Below are positions 1-15,058 of a stretch of DNA of 64,000 nt, one piece after another. Both the position numbers and the translations under genes were made by a program. Origin of the DNA: Lumbricus rubellus (taxonomy: Eukaryota; Annelida; Clitellata; Crassiclitellata; Lumbricidae); the NCBI GenBank assembly GCA_945859605.1, contig OX243822.1, positions 3,074,324 through 3,138,323 of the forward strand. The letters run 5' to 3'. Each line of letters begins with the position of its first letter. Positions within the stretch are counted from its first letter, which is position 1. A model generated the notes under the pieces. It saw only the letters and a list, made by a program, of their open reading frames with translations. It did not search any database and was not told where the DNA came from.

Positions 1-455
1 CGTCGCTTCATCGGCCGTGGCTCCGAACCCCCCGAAGTTGGTTTCGTCGAGGAAGAGGGGCGTGCCGGGCAGGGAATGGGTGCGTCGGCGGCGGTGCGGC
101 TGTACATCGGGGCACCATGATGAGTCGTAGGGGGACATCGGGGTCGGTGGGGTCGTGGGGATCATGTTGGCGCCGCCGCCCCCAGCGCGGGGCGAGTGCA
201 TGTCGAGGTAGTCGGGGCAGTTGAGAAGCGCCCCGTCCACCTTGGTCGTCGAGTCGCGGAAGTGCGGCGGGAAGGGGTTGCCCTTCTGCGGGGCGTAGTG
301 TCGATCGGCCCGGCTCATCACCTTACCGACGATGATGGGCGTGACGGGGATGACCTGGCGCTTTGGGGGCAGGGGAGGGGTGGCGGCGTCCGTGGGGTCG
401 GTCGGGGAGAGGTAGGGAAGCTCCTCGGAACGCGCCTTCTTCGGGGCCTTGCCCT
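1..455 (-). CDS. TESK: TESK exon 10 (proline-rich C-terminal tail, truncated by window edge)
   Basis: Open from the acceptor TTTTCAG to base 1. The frame set by exon 9 gives a 151-residue tail; the other two frames hit stops. The tail is rich in Pro, Thr and Arg, with [22 protein letters not shown], a glycine run, TPPTPMSPY and [10 protein letters not shown]. In vertebrate TESKs an NPFSA segment and an RSLPGSPEF segment occur at similar places. The exon is strongly GC-rich. About 4.4 kb of intron, largely the tandem duplication 828-4685, separates it from exon 9; an extra exon inside cannot be excluded but is not needed for phase. Confidence 0.88.
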
Positions 456-3400
456 CTGAAAAGACGAAAACAAACGCCGTGTTCAGTTGAAGTGCTTAGA
501 TAGATAGCAGTTCATTACACACCTTTTAAATGATTATTCTGGTTCTAGAAATAAAAGAAAATGTCGCAAGTAATTTAGTTTCGATGAAAATTAGCAATTA
601 GATAGACATCAGTTCATAATCCATTTCACACCTTTTTAAAGATTTACAACGGTTCTATATACAATAATAAAACGCCAAAACTCTTATCTAAGTGTTACAA
701 TTTGGTGAGAGCTGCAATATTAAAATAATCAAAATTTAGCCGGCGATAACGGCCTCTGTTGTCATAACCTGTCGTTAAATTATGGATGAATCTTTTATCT
801 TTTGCGCCAACGTAAAATTGATGCAGCTATGCTCATATTGCAAGTACTCTGCAGACATTGTCTATATGTAACAGGAGATGACACTAAAGATGATTGTTAT
901 CATACGGTGTCTTTAAAGTAATTGAACTGTGAACCAACTATAGTTACATTACTACTTATTATGGAATTTGGACTCACTGACTGAAATGAGATTAACAGCT
1001 CTAAACAGTCGAATAGCATAAGCTTAATTGCTATTATTGTTATTATTTCAAAGTTTAACGTCGTCTCCTAGCATCAAAAGCCGTCGACAAAATAATTCAG
1101 TAATGTATATTATAGGTTGAAAATGAGAAACTTTTGCCATTCAAAACGCTGTTCACAACAGATAGCTTAAGAACTAACATAAAATACCGGACTTCATTAA
1201 CTTATATACCCTTTAATCATAGTTAAAAGAGGTGTGCTAATATTTTTGACCAGTTATATAATCGCTAGCATGATTTTGGATTTGATTACAAAACTTCAGA
1301 GCACTTTAATCATTTAACGAAAACTTTAATGTAGAATTGCGGGTTTTATCGATTAATTAATCACTTAACCGTTAATATTTAATCAATTAAGTTTACGCTG
1401 ACTTTTGACTTATTTCACTTAAAGAGTGAACAATAATTATGGTGTACAGTGACAATGTGAAATTTTCAGTAAAACTTAAGCGATCATTTTGCATGTGAGA
1501 TAAAAAGCCTATGCATGCAAAAGTCCAAGATGGCGACCAATATTAATTGTTTTCATTGCACCAAATAATTCGAGTGACGTTTTTTGTACAAAGAAAGTAT
1601 AATAATTAACTCAGTGAATTCAGATTTACAAATTTCAAGCAGAAAGTATAGTAATTAACTAAAGGGAATTCAAATTTACAAATTTCAAGCTTTACGTAAC
1701 TTAAACCAAATTAATCAACTTTAATTGATACATTTTTGTCAGATAACAACTGATCTAAATTATTTTGAACAGCACTAGTCATACTTATAAAATGGCAGGA
1801 CAATCTGCCGACATAGAAAGATTTATCATGTTACCCTAGGAAAAGACTTTTTAGCATTCAAGTTTTTTTGCATGTTAGGCGTATATAAAGACTGAAACTC
1901 CTTTTAAAAGGTGTCAATACCGAGCTTCTTAGTAACGTCTTATATATATTCATTCATTCATTCGGACATTTATAGCGCTCCTTCAAGTAAAAGAAACTAC
2001 TCAGAGGCGCTCCCGACTACTACAGCGCGCCTAAAAAGAGCAGTTTAGTTTATATGACAGCAAAGTCCACTGACGTTAAAAGATCAGCATTGATGGATGG
2101 ATGAATCCAGATTTGACGAGAAAAAAGTGTTTGGCATATTAATAATTTTCGTTATATCACTTTATATACTTAAATACTTATGATTTACTTACTAACTAAG
2201 TACTCAATTATAAATGCTTGCTAAATACCTACTTACCTATAACATAATTATTCATTAGCTACCTACTTATCATGTACTTACATATTACATACCTATAACC
2301 TATTCCAAACTTGCTTATTACATACTTACTCACAACCCACCTACTTATCATATACTTACTTATCACATACTAATCCCATACTTGCTTATTACAAACTTAC
2401 TCATTACCTACCTACTTATCATATACTTACTTATTACATACTAATTCCATACTTGCTTATTACATACTTACTCATTACCTACCTACTTATCATACACCAC
2501 TTATCACATACTCATTCCATACTTGCTTTTACATACTTACTCATTACCTACCTACTTATCATACACTACTCATCACATACTAATTCCATACTTGCATTCA
2601 CATACTAATTCCATACTTGGATATTACATACTTACTCATTACCTACCTACTTACCATTTATTTACATATCACATACTCACTACATACTTTGTTCATTACA
2701 TACTTACTCATTAAATACCTACATATCATATACTACTCCTCACATACTCATTCCATATGCTCATATTGCAAGTACTCTGCAGACATTGTCTATATGTAAC
2801 AGGAGATGACACTAAAGATGATTGTTATCATACGGTGTCTTTAAAGTAATTGAACTGTGAACCAACTATAGTTACATTACTACTTATTATGGAATTTGGA
2901 CTCACTGACTGAAATGAGATTAACAGCTCTAAACAGTCGAATAGCATAAGCTTAATTGCTATTATTGTTATTATTTCAAAGTTTAACGTCGTCTCCTAGC
3001 ATCAAAAGCCGTCGACAAAATAATTCAGTAATGTATATTATAGGTTGAAAATGAGAAACTTTTGCCATTCAAAACGCTGTTCACAACAGATAGCTTAAGA
3101 ACTAACATAAAATACCGGACTTCATTAACTTATATACCCTTTAATCATAGTTAAAAGAGGTGTGCTAATATTTTTGACCAGTTATATAATCGCTAGCATG
3201 ATTTTGGATTTGATTACAAAACTTCAGAGCACTTTAATCATTTAACGAAAACTTTAATGTAGAATTGCGGGTTTTATCGATTAATTAATCACTTAACCGT
3301 TAATATTTAATCAATTAAGTTTACGCTGACTTTTGACTTATTTCACTTAAAGAGTGAACAATAATTATGGTGTACAGTGACAATGTGAAATTTTCAGTAA

Positions 3401-6400
3401 AACTTAAGCGATCATTTTGCATGTGAGATAAAAAGCCTATGCATGCAAAAGTCCAAGATGGCGACCAATATTAATTGTTTTCATTGCACCAAATAATTCG
3501 AGTGACGTTTTTTGTACAAAGAAAGTATAATAATTAACTCAGTGAATTCAGATTTACAAATTTCAAGCAGAAAGTATAGTAATTAACTAAAGGGAATTCA
3601 AATTTACAAATTTCAAGCTTTACGTAACTTAAACCAAATTAATCAACTTTAATTGATACATTTTTGTCAGATAACAACTGATCTAAATTATTTTGAACAG
3701 CACTAGTCATACTTATAAAATGGCAGGACAATCTGCCGACATAGAAAGATTTATCATGTTACCCTAGGAAAAGACTTTTTAGCATTCAAGTTTTTTTGCA
3801 TGTTAGGCGTATATAAAGACTGAAACTCCTTTTAAAAGGTGTCAATACCGAGCTTCTTAGTAACGTCTTATATATATTCATTCATTCATTCGGACATTTA
3901 TATAGCGCTCCTTCAAGTAAAAGAAACTACTCAGAGGCGCTCCCGACTACTACAGCGCGCCTAAAAAGAGCAGTTTAGTTTATATGACAGCAAAGTCCAC
4001 TGACGTTAAAAGATCAGCATTGATGGATGGATGAATCCAGATTTGACGAGAAAAAAGTGTTTGGCATATTAATAATTTTCGTTATATCACTTTATATACT
4101 TAAATACTTATGATTTACTTACTAACTAAGTACTCAATTATAAATGCTTGCTAAATACCTACTTACCTATAACATAATTATTCATTAGCTACCTACTTAT
4201 CATGTACTTACATATTACATACCTATAACCTATTCCAAACTTGCTTATTACATACTTACTCACAACCCACCTACTTATCATATACTTACTTATCACATAC
4301 TAATCCCATACTTGCTTATTACAAACTTACTCATTACCTACCTACTTATCATATACTTACTTATTACATACTAATTCCATACTTGCTTATTACATACTTA
4401 CTCATTACCTACCTACTTATCATACACCACTTATCACATACTCATTCCATACTTGCTTTTACATACTTACTCATTACCTACCTACTTATCATACACTACT
4501 CATCACATACTAATTCCATACTTGCATTCACATACTAATTCCATACTTGGATATTACATACTTACTCATTACCTACCTACTTACCATTTATTTACATATC
4601 ACATACTCACTACATACTTTGTTCATTACATACTTACTCATTAAATACCTACATATCATATACTACTCCTCACATACTCATTCCATACTTGCTCATTACA
4701 TACTTACTTACAACAATGTTTACTCATTACTCACTACAATGCTTACTCATTACTTACTTTCATCGCTGCCCGGCCGCCCTTTGACCTGAAGGGCGGACAG
4801 AAAGAGCCCCACCCCCGGCCGGGGTCTGGTAACACACGTACGTAGAATCTGTTCGAGTATCATTCGGTCCAAGATGATTCTCGCGCCACTTCCCAGGCGA
4901 CTGAAGTCCGCCAAAATGACGGCCATTTGAGCGCTTGATTTCATGGCTTCGAGACTCTGAACGATTTCGACAAAAGACGGTCGCTTCTTCGGTTCTATCT
5001 GTTCGATCATTAATTGTAAATAAATCAGATATTTAAAATGGTAAAAAATAATTGTGATTATGGTGAGATATAATTGAAAAATCGTCTAAAGTAAAATTTG
5101 TTTTAGACACCTTAAAAACGTCTACTTACCATGTTATATATACACTGGGCTTAATCCCACTCAAGATTAATTTTCGGTTCTATCTGTTGTATCATTAATT
5201 ATCAATAAATGAGATAGTTAAAATGGATAGAAATAATTGTGATTATGGTAAGATAAAGTTGGAAAATCGTCAAAAGCAAAAATTTGTTTTAGACACCTTT
5301 AAAACTTTGTCACAACATGTTATATATATAAATTTGGGCTGAATTCCAATACTGGTAGACGATAGCTTCTTCGGTTCTATCTGTTGTATCATTAATTTTC
5401 AAAAAATGAGATATTTAAAAAGGATAAAAATAATTGTGATTGTGTTAAGATACAGTCGAAAAATCGTCGAAAGTAAAATTTGTTTTAGAAACCTTAAAAA
5501 CGTCTTCACACCATGTTATATACATTTGGGCTGAATTTCAATAATGATAGTGACACTGTTGTATAATTAATTACCAATAAATTAGATATTTAAAAAGGAT
5601 AAAAAATTATTGTGATTATGGCAAGATACAGTTGGGAAATCGACAAAAGTAAAATTTGTTTTATACACCTTCAAAACAATTTCAAAACATGCTATATATA
5701 TACTGGGTTTAATCGGACTTCAGTTTTGACCAGTCCACAGAAGAGGTCCATAAAGCTGAAGAATTGATTCATAAAAAATGATGATGATGATAATGGCGAT
5801 GATGATTATGATAATGACGACTATGATGATAATTATGATGATGACGATGATGATGACGACTATGATGATGATTATGATGATGATGATGACGACGATGATG
5901 ACGACAATGATGACGATGACGACGACGACGATGATGGCTATATAATATTTACAGAGCACCTCTTCCACACGTCTAACACTGAATAATGGCAACAGAATTA
6001 TAATGGTCCTTGACACTAAAAACAGTAAATGTTATAATCGAATACCATCGTGTACGATGAGCATGGATAGGATTAGATTAGATTAAGACTAGATTAGATT
6101 TAGATTAGGATTAGATTACCTGGCAGCATATGAAGGCGAGGTGAAGTAGATGAAGCGGACAGTCGGCGGCCATCTTGCTAAATGCCACGTAATCCACTCC
6201 GAACTTCTGCAAAACAAACGAGTCCTCCAATATTTTAACTCACATCTTACTAATATTATTTTAAAAAAATACAATCCTATTTAAACGAAGAAAAGTAAAG
6301 TTATGCTGGTCAATTATAGTTGTCAGTAGTTAAGTCTAGTAGCTAAGTTTTAGTGAAGTGTTAATCTGAATGCCAATGTTCCAGTTGTCATTGTGAGTTG

Positions 6401-7434
6401 CACAGTCTGTGAACCTATTTTAATTTCCGAATTTATTTCTTGTAATGTTTGGGAAAGAATGACGTGAATCGACGACCACGTTCCATTCTTATATAGCACC
6501 GATTACCAGCGAGTTAAAGGTGTTTAAGGCGAGGTAACATCGTAAAGGCGAATATAATTATAGATTTTTATGCGTTCGATGTTTATATATCCTCTTAGCA
6601 AGATTATTATCCCTTCAAAGAAACTACTCACGGGTCCTTCCAACTTCAGCACGGCCAACAGAACAGTATTAAATTTCTTACAGAGCATGTCAGAAAACAG
6701 GAGCAACTCAAGAGGGAAGCTATTCCATACCACACATAAAAGGCATGGCAAGGTCAATTCATTTCAAAATCTGGTCAATAAGGGTCAAAATGAAAAATCA
6801 CAATAGGTCGGGGAAAATTAGGTCATGTCAATTAAATTCGATTTAAGATCAGGTATCACAGTGCAAACATAAAATCAAACTAGACCAGGCAAATATAGGT
6901 CATGTCAGTTCAACTCAAGGTCAGGTCAAATTCAGGTCACGTGAGTTCAAATTCAGGTCAAGCAAAGTATATTAAAAATCAGGTTGGAATTAAGTCAGCA
7001 AAACTATATTTCCCTCGTATTTTAGCAGCTGCTCCCAAAGGTACATCTTCCCCAAATAATTCCTGCCCCCACAGATCTTTCCAACTACACCTCCCAACCA
7101 CAGGCAAGCCTCCAGAAAAGCGTGTGTGTTTGTGTGTGTGCATGTGTGTTTGTGTGTGTGCATGTGTGTTTGTGTGTGTGCATGTGTGTATGTGTGTGTG
7201 TGTGTGCGTGCGTGCGTCTGTGTATTAACTGAGTGAATACATTGATAGTTATGGGATATAAGTGGACCTTTGTTCGAGGTAAAATATCTGGATCAGCCTC
7301 AACTCTGGCGATCAGCTCACAAAGGACGATGCCATAAGAGAAGACATCAGCCTAAAGTAAAACAACAGTTGAAATGTGATTGCATTTTCAATGATAAAAT
7401 GATGATGATGAGTAAATTTAATTGATGATGATAA

Positions 7435-7513
<79 letters not shown>

Positions 7514-7787
7514 GTGGCGACGACGACGACGATGATAATGACGACGATGGTGACGGTAACAACAACAACAACAACAACAACAACAGCAACAACAACAAAA
7601 AGTAATTGTAATAATAATAAAATCTCCATAAGGAAGGCATGAATTCAAAAGACACCTGGAAAACGACACAAAATCACACTATATAAGAAGCAAATCGCGA
7701 TTAAATTTACTCAGAAGCTTTTCGTTAAAGTGCCTTTAGTAAAAGAGGAAGAAACAAAAACGGGTGAAATAGATAATGACGCATGTG

Positions 7788-7840
<53 letters not shown>

Positions 7841-9353
7841 TACATATAATATATATAATATTTATATATTAACGAAAGGAAAAAATAATATGAATGATAA
7901 CAACAATAATAATAAATTAATAATATTAATAATCGTAATGAACAGGTCTTACCTTTTCGTTGTACCTGTTTTTTCCCACAATGCATTCTGGGGCCATCCA
8001 ATATGGAGAGCCGACGATCGACAAAGGTTTCTCGGATCTAGAACAAAATTGTGAAAACATGATACACACTTTAACCCCAGAATAAGTCAGATTTTTGCAA
8101 TTTAAAAAAATTGAACGAATTAATTTTTTACTTTTAAAAGTTACTGTAAATTGAAAAATTGGAACAAATTCATATTTGACTTTTAGTAATTACTACCAAT
8201 CTAGGAATGTGAAGAAATCAATTTTAACCTTTACAAATCTATATTATGCGCGCGAACAAACAAAGTTTTTAATTCGAGAAGCTGGCACACATTTAATTAA
8301 TTAAACAGCGACTTATATTACAAATAAATTGTCTGCTTCTAAATCCAGATGGTCTTTTCTCATCTTTCTGTTAACTTAAATCAGCTGCTTTTTCTCTTGG
8401 GGTGATCGTACTGAAAGAGGTTCTGAAAGGCTTATGTTGTTAGAAGCGCTTTATAAATGGTCATATACAATACACTACAGTACAATACAATGCAAATACA
8501 ATACAATACATAATTTTACATATATGCATATTATGCATGCATGCGTACAAGCACAAATGTAATCATTCAAGTATTCAACAAACATGGTTATTTCGGGATC
8601 AACGGATTAAAGCTGCATTACTCCGCGAAATTCGGAATTTATAGTCATGGTAACACATTTTAAAAGGTGTTTATAATGCAGCGATTTATTCCTTTAACGT
8701 TTATTAATGTATTTGATTGATTTAATGATGGATTGATTGAATGATTGATTTATTGATTGAAAAGCAGCCAATCAAGTCTGGACTCACAGTGGGAGCCGAA
8801 ATCTTGTATTAAACTATACAAAAAATTATGAATATCAACCAAAAATTTATAATAGGAAATGAGTTTAATAAATGATGAAACTGATTATACAATAATTATC
8901 AAATCGTAGAAATACAGCAAATTAATCACCGTAATCTCTAAAAACCAGCCAGATAAACTAAACATTTTATTTATTAAACTGCATGAGTCCATTTATAACT
9001 GAAAAGAGTCAAATTCATTGAAAAATTCTATAAGAAAAACAACCAATATAGACTGAACTCACTCAGTGGGTTTGAAGATTACACCTTTTAAACGTTTGAC
9101 CACGGTACTATAAATACCATTTTTTTCCGGAGTAATGCATCTTTAGTAGAGCTTCCAGCTAATAATTTAAACCAGTGAAAGGTAAAATTTATTGCAAAAT
9201 ATTTTTTTTAAACAGTCATCCATTAAAAGTTGGACTTACAGAGGATTTGGAATCTTGGCAGCAAGACCGAAATCTGCGACAATCGCCGTCATTCGTCCTT
9301 CTTCTTGTTCTTTCTTTATTAAAATATTCTGCAGATAAAAAATAAATAAATAA

Positions 9354-9401
<48 letters not shown>

Positions 9402-12400
9402 GTGTTATAAGGTAAGTTAAGATGAGGGCAACTGCATCTTATGTACGACAAGTTCATGTATTATGTAAATTCAGGGTATTGATCGAGGCAAGATTGTGCT
9501 ATTAAGAATAAAGGCAAGATCATGGTATGAGTAAGATATAAATTAAATTTGGAGTTCCTCAAGGATCCGTACTGGGTCCACTTCTTTATATCTTGTTTAC
9601 AGCTGATATTCCTCTTCTCTTTGCTAAGCACTCAGCCTCTGGTCACCTTTATGCTGATGATGTTCAAACTTTTGTTCATGGCTTCTCTTACCAACAACTT
9701 GCTCTCTGTCAGTCTATTGAATCTCTTTCTGCTGATCTCAATTCTTGGATGTCATCAAATCGTCTGTCGCTTAACTCTTCCAAGACTCAGTTGATCTGGT
9801 TGGGCACTCGTCAACAGCTTAATAAGCTTGATTACGTTTTACTTGCCAAGCACTTTCCTCAATTTACTTTCGTGGCAAATGTCCGTGACCTTGGTGTTAC
9901 TATTGACAATACTCTTTCCTTCTCTACACATATTGCTAATATTTCTCGGTCCAGCTTCTATCATCTACGTCGTTTACGTGCCATTCGGCGATCTCTCTCT
10001 TCGTCGATTTTTTCATCTATGGTCCATGCCTTCATCTGTTCCCGCATTGACTACTGTAACTCATTACTCATTGGGCTACCTAAACTCCGCCTTGCTCCTC
10101 TCCAATCGGTACTTAATGCATCTGCTCGCTTGATTGCTCGCCTCCCTCGTTTCTCTCACATTTCGGCTTTCATGACTGAACACCTTCACTGGCTTCCTCT
10201 GACTGCCCGGATTCAATATAAAATTCTTTTTCTCACCTATAAGATGTTTTTGGGTCTAGCGCCTCGCTACCTTTGTGATCTCATTAGGAAGCCTTTCTCA
10301 GCTACCGTTGGTCGTCCTCTCCGCTCTTTAGATCGTCATGATCTTCTTGTTCCACGATCTCGGACTGCCACAGCCCAACACCGCGCCTTTGCCTCTGTCT
10401 GCCCTTTACTGTGGAATGGCCTTCCTACTATTATTCATGCTCAAATTTTATCTGGAGGCTTTACTTTTTCTGCCAGATGTCTCAAGACTTTTCTTTTTCC
10501 AGGAGTTCTTCGCACTGGGAGCGCCTCTGATTAGTTTGTGCTGTGAGAGGCGCTTTATAAATCCAAAAATAGAATAGAATAGAATAACAACTATGGTTCA
10601 CAAGAGCACACAAGGCCAAATAGAACAGGCGCAACTTAAAAGTTTACAGTATACACTTGTAGTTTAGAACTGCGTTTGATATACGGCCGTTCATCCAAAA
10701 TTCAGACCACAAGACAGAACTAAGCGTTGTGAGTGAAGGACTTCTGCTCAATGTCCCTACACAATATTATTTTAGTCACCTACCGAAAACATGATTTGGC
10801 CGTTTCTTGCTATCATTAAAAGAGCAGCACGTTCCACATTTATGATAGAATCATTTTCATCGTTTAAAAGGTGTCTAACTGTCTTCGGCAATTGTGATCG
10901 AAGGACTTCTACACAGTAACCGTTTCAGGAGAAGAGGATCTAAGCATATTATAGAAATAATTTATGGCGAACGCGCTACATCTTTATATTGCGTACCTTG
11001 ACACCATTTAAAAGGTGTTTAATAATAATTGAAAGCTGCAAGTGAACTACATACTCGAGGTCCCTACAAAAACAACCTCTCAATAAAGAGGAAGAAGAAG
11101 GATCAAATCCATACTCTCCGCGTTATAATCGTGATGGAAGGACTTTGCTCAATGTCCTTAAAAAGTATTTAAACACCTGAGTGAAGGCGCGAACCGTAAT
11201 ATATACACTTTACAGGCCAAGAGTTCTACGTAATCGGCCATCAACAAAGGTACACGTGCACAGAGGAAATACACTAGAAACGATTATGTGTCCTGATTAG
11301 TCTATTGAGGTCATCGTTCTATTTCTGTCAAATGAACAATCAAGAGACATACACAGACAAACACAGGCAGACAGAAAGACAGACAGAAAGAAAGACAAAA
11401 AGACAGACATATATATTATATTGGCCAAGATCTAAGACAGCAACTCGTCCCTGAACAATTGTGAATATCGAATTCTGGACCACAGCAACGCTGTTCACAA
11501 TAAATCGTTATTTTTACATTTCATACACTTACATCTCCTACAGAGGCTGTTCTCAAAATGATTAATGACGCATCACGTTCCATATTTATATAGAATCATT
11601 TGACACCGTTTAAAAGGTGTCTAACTGTCTTCGGCAATTATTATTAGGACAAGGTTCATTCACAGAAACCGTCTCAGATGAGGAGGATCGTAACATTAAA
11701 ATAAAATTATAGCAGAAAACATTTAGTCACTAATGGCGCATCGCGTTTCACTCTTATATATGGTCGTTTGACACCGTTTAAAAGGTGTCTAACTGTCACG
11801 GCAATTATAGGAACTTCTGCTCAAGGTTCATTCACAAAAAGATGAGTAACATAACATTCATACAAAAATAAGTGACTAATGGCGCATCGCGTTCCACACT
11901 TATATAGGGTTGTTTGGCACCGTTTAAAAGGTTTTAAAGGTGTTCAATTACAGTTGGCAACTGCAAGTGAAGGACATACTCCATGTTCCTACAAAATGAC
12001 CTATCATAAAAGAAGGATCGAATCCATAATCTCCGAGTTATAATCGTGATAGAAGGACTTGTGTTGAATGTCCTTAAACAGTAATTAAACATCAGAGTGA
12101 AGGTGCGAATCGCACACCACACTTAACAGATGAAGCGTTCTATGCAATCTCTAGAAGTTATACACACAAAGGTGTACAGAGCAAGGGGGAAGCACTCTAA
12201 AAACGATTAGTGACCTAATTAGTCTATTTAGGTGATCAGTCTATTTCTGTCAGTAGAACAATGGAGACAAAGAGACCAACCCAGAGAGACAGACACAGAC
12301 ATACACAGACATAGAGACAGGCCGTCTTGACCAAGATCTAGGACAGCAACTCGTCCCTGAGTAACAATTGGGGCTATAAAATCCATCAATCAACCCATCA

Positions 12401-13049
12401 ATAAATCCTCCATCCATCCATCCATTCATCCATCTATCCATCCCCCAGTAAAACATCTATTCTTATCATCGGGCCAAGATATGACAACAACAACAACCCT
12501 CACCCTCTTCCTCCTTCTCATCCTCCACCTCCTCCTCCACCTCCTCTTCATCGTGCTCCTCCTCGTCTTCCTCCTCCTGCTCCTGCTCCTCCTCGTCTTC
12601 CTCCTCCTCCTTCTCCTCCTCCTCAACTTCTCCTCCTCGTTCTCCTCCTCCTCCTTCTCATCCTCCTCATCCACCACCGCCTCCCCCTCCTCCACCTCCC
12701 ATCCGCTGTAGATGCCCAGTAGTCAATCTGGCTCTCGTCCATACCACGACGACTAATGACTGAATGAGTGAATGAATGAATGAATGAATGAACGGTCAGT
12801 CAATCAATCAATCAAATACCACGACGCATAATAATAATAATTATGACTCGACAGGTGGCCGCATTACACAACGGTGACATCTGGCGAATGCAAGACGACA
12901 CAGCAGACACACAACGACAGATTTTACTATTATACGCATATTACGCACAGTCTGCGAAGAAATAGACGTCTTCGTATATACATACATAGGCTACATACAC
13001 GCGCAAACACGTACACATATGCAAACATACATGACGCATACATGCATGT

Positions 13050-13135
<86 letters not shown>

Positions 13136-13626
13136 TAAATACAGTTATTATACACACACAGAAACACATACATACAAACATACACACAGATACGCATACA
13201 TGAACAAACACACATGCACCCACGCATACATACATTTATGTCCGTACTCATTAAGGTATCGCCATAGGAGCACTTGCACTTTCATAATAGGGGGTATGTA
13301 GTAAAAAACGGATGTATGCATGCATACACGCACGCATGTATGCATGCATGCATTAATACACCTACACATGTACGTACGTACGCAGGTACGTATGTGTGTG
13401 GTGTGTATGTATGTATGTATGTATGTATGTATGTATGTATGTATGTATGTATGTATGTATGTATGTATGTATGTATGTATGTATGTATTTATGTATGTAC
13501 GCACGCACGTTTGTGCGCATACACGTATATGCATGTATGCATGCATGTATGAATATTATTGCGTACAATACCGCTATGTGTTTCATTGCAATATTATATG
13601 AAGACAATAATTATCATTGACTACAA

Positions 13627-13657
<31 letters not shown>

Positions 13658-13770
13658 CTTATAATTACTTCACTGTATATAACGTGGTAGACCCACGTAG
13701 CCTACATATCTGTGTGTAATATATAAAGGTTTTCCTTGATTGATATATGTTTATAGGCCTATACGCATAA

Positions 13771-13802
<32 letters not shown>

Positions 13803-15024
13803 AATCAAGGAAAAACCTTTATAACATATAATTATATGTAAACATATCTATGTGGATATATGCATATTTATTATGTATATATATAATAGGAAAACCAAGG
13901 AGTGGTCGAAGCGGTTAGCAACGGACCATCACTGAATATACGGTAGACATAAAATTATTATTTAGCAATGGTCAGGAACGGTATAATCATGGGCGTACTT
14001 AATGGGTTGGGGGGGGGGGGTCGTGGGCGTATATTCATCCGGGGTGGTTACGAGCTCAAATGACCCGGAATGAAATAATTGTCGACAATATTTAAGGACT
14101 TCTGTTTATTTTAAAACCATGTGCATTAATTTGACCCGACCCCCAAGTGGAAAATCCCCCAGACTGTTTTTCTTTCTGGCTACGCCCCTCAAAAGTAAGT
14201 AAGTATATTATTTAATGTACCAGCTGCAAAAACGCACGCTGAGTAACAGTATATACAACTACATGCATGCATGGACGCGCGGTGATTTCGTAGACACCCC
14301 CGAAACACTTGCAACCGACGCTATATCATGGCCATGCCCATTATTTGAAGCATTTTCTTCGGTAAGTCTTGTACTCTGGAAAACCATTCCAACTCCATAA
14401 GTAAACGTGTTTCCATTCGTAAGGCAGAAAGCATCAAGGTTAGGCCATGTTAACCATTACGCGACATATTACATCGGCTTCCTCTTACAACCCGTATTCT
14501 GTCCGAAATCATTGTTTTGATCCCCGTTTCTCAAGTCCAAACTGATTTTGGCTCTGGAAATATCTCAGAGATCTCATTCGCTTTCCTCATCTTCTCAGCT
14601 TCTCACCGACCTCTCCGCTCCTCGAACGGAATGACCTCTTCGTCCTGCCATCAAAGACCATGCACTCTGAGTAACTGAGTATAACACATACATGCACGCG
14701 CAGTGATTGCTTAGACACCCTCGAAACACTTGCATCCGATGTTATATCTTAGCCATGCTAATAACTCGCCACCATTAACCCTGGCCCAGCAGTATACCAT
14801 TCCCACTCCTTACGTGTCTCCATTCCTTCTATAGATCTGTTCCTACATCTCTGTCTCTCCTAATAAGCTATTCAATGTTCTTCTATCTGGATGAAATCGC
14901 ACTAGATGCGCTACCGAATGGCAACTGTTTTTTTTATATAAATATGAACTAACATTAGTAATAATAATGATGATGATAAAAATGATAACAACAAGAACAA
15001 CCACAACAGCAGCAGGAGCACCAA

Positions 15025-15058
<34 letters not shown>

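Noticed and set aside
5720..6016. Hydrophobic Ile/Val-rich minus frame resembling a membrane protein
   Set aside because: It is the complement of the (GAT/GAC)n tract.
7312..7669. Open frames of poly-Ile, poly-Ser, poly-His and poly-Met around 7.3-7.7 kb
   Set aside because: They are translations of the (GAT)n/(AAC)n microsatellite.
12931..13251. A Cys/Val-rich minus-strand frame resembling a small secreted protein
   Set aside because: It is TG/CATA microsatellite sequence on either side of a (TA)n tract.
12874..13620. Many overlapping Tyr/Ile/Cys/Met/Val or His/Thr/Tyr frames
   Set aside because: All are translations of (TA)n and (TATG)n tracts.
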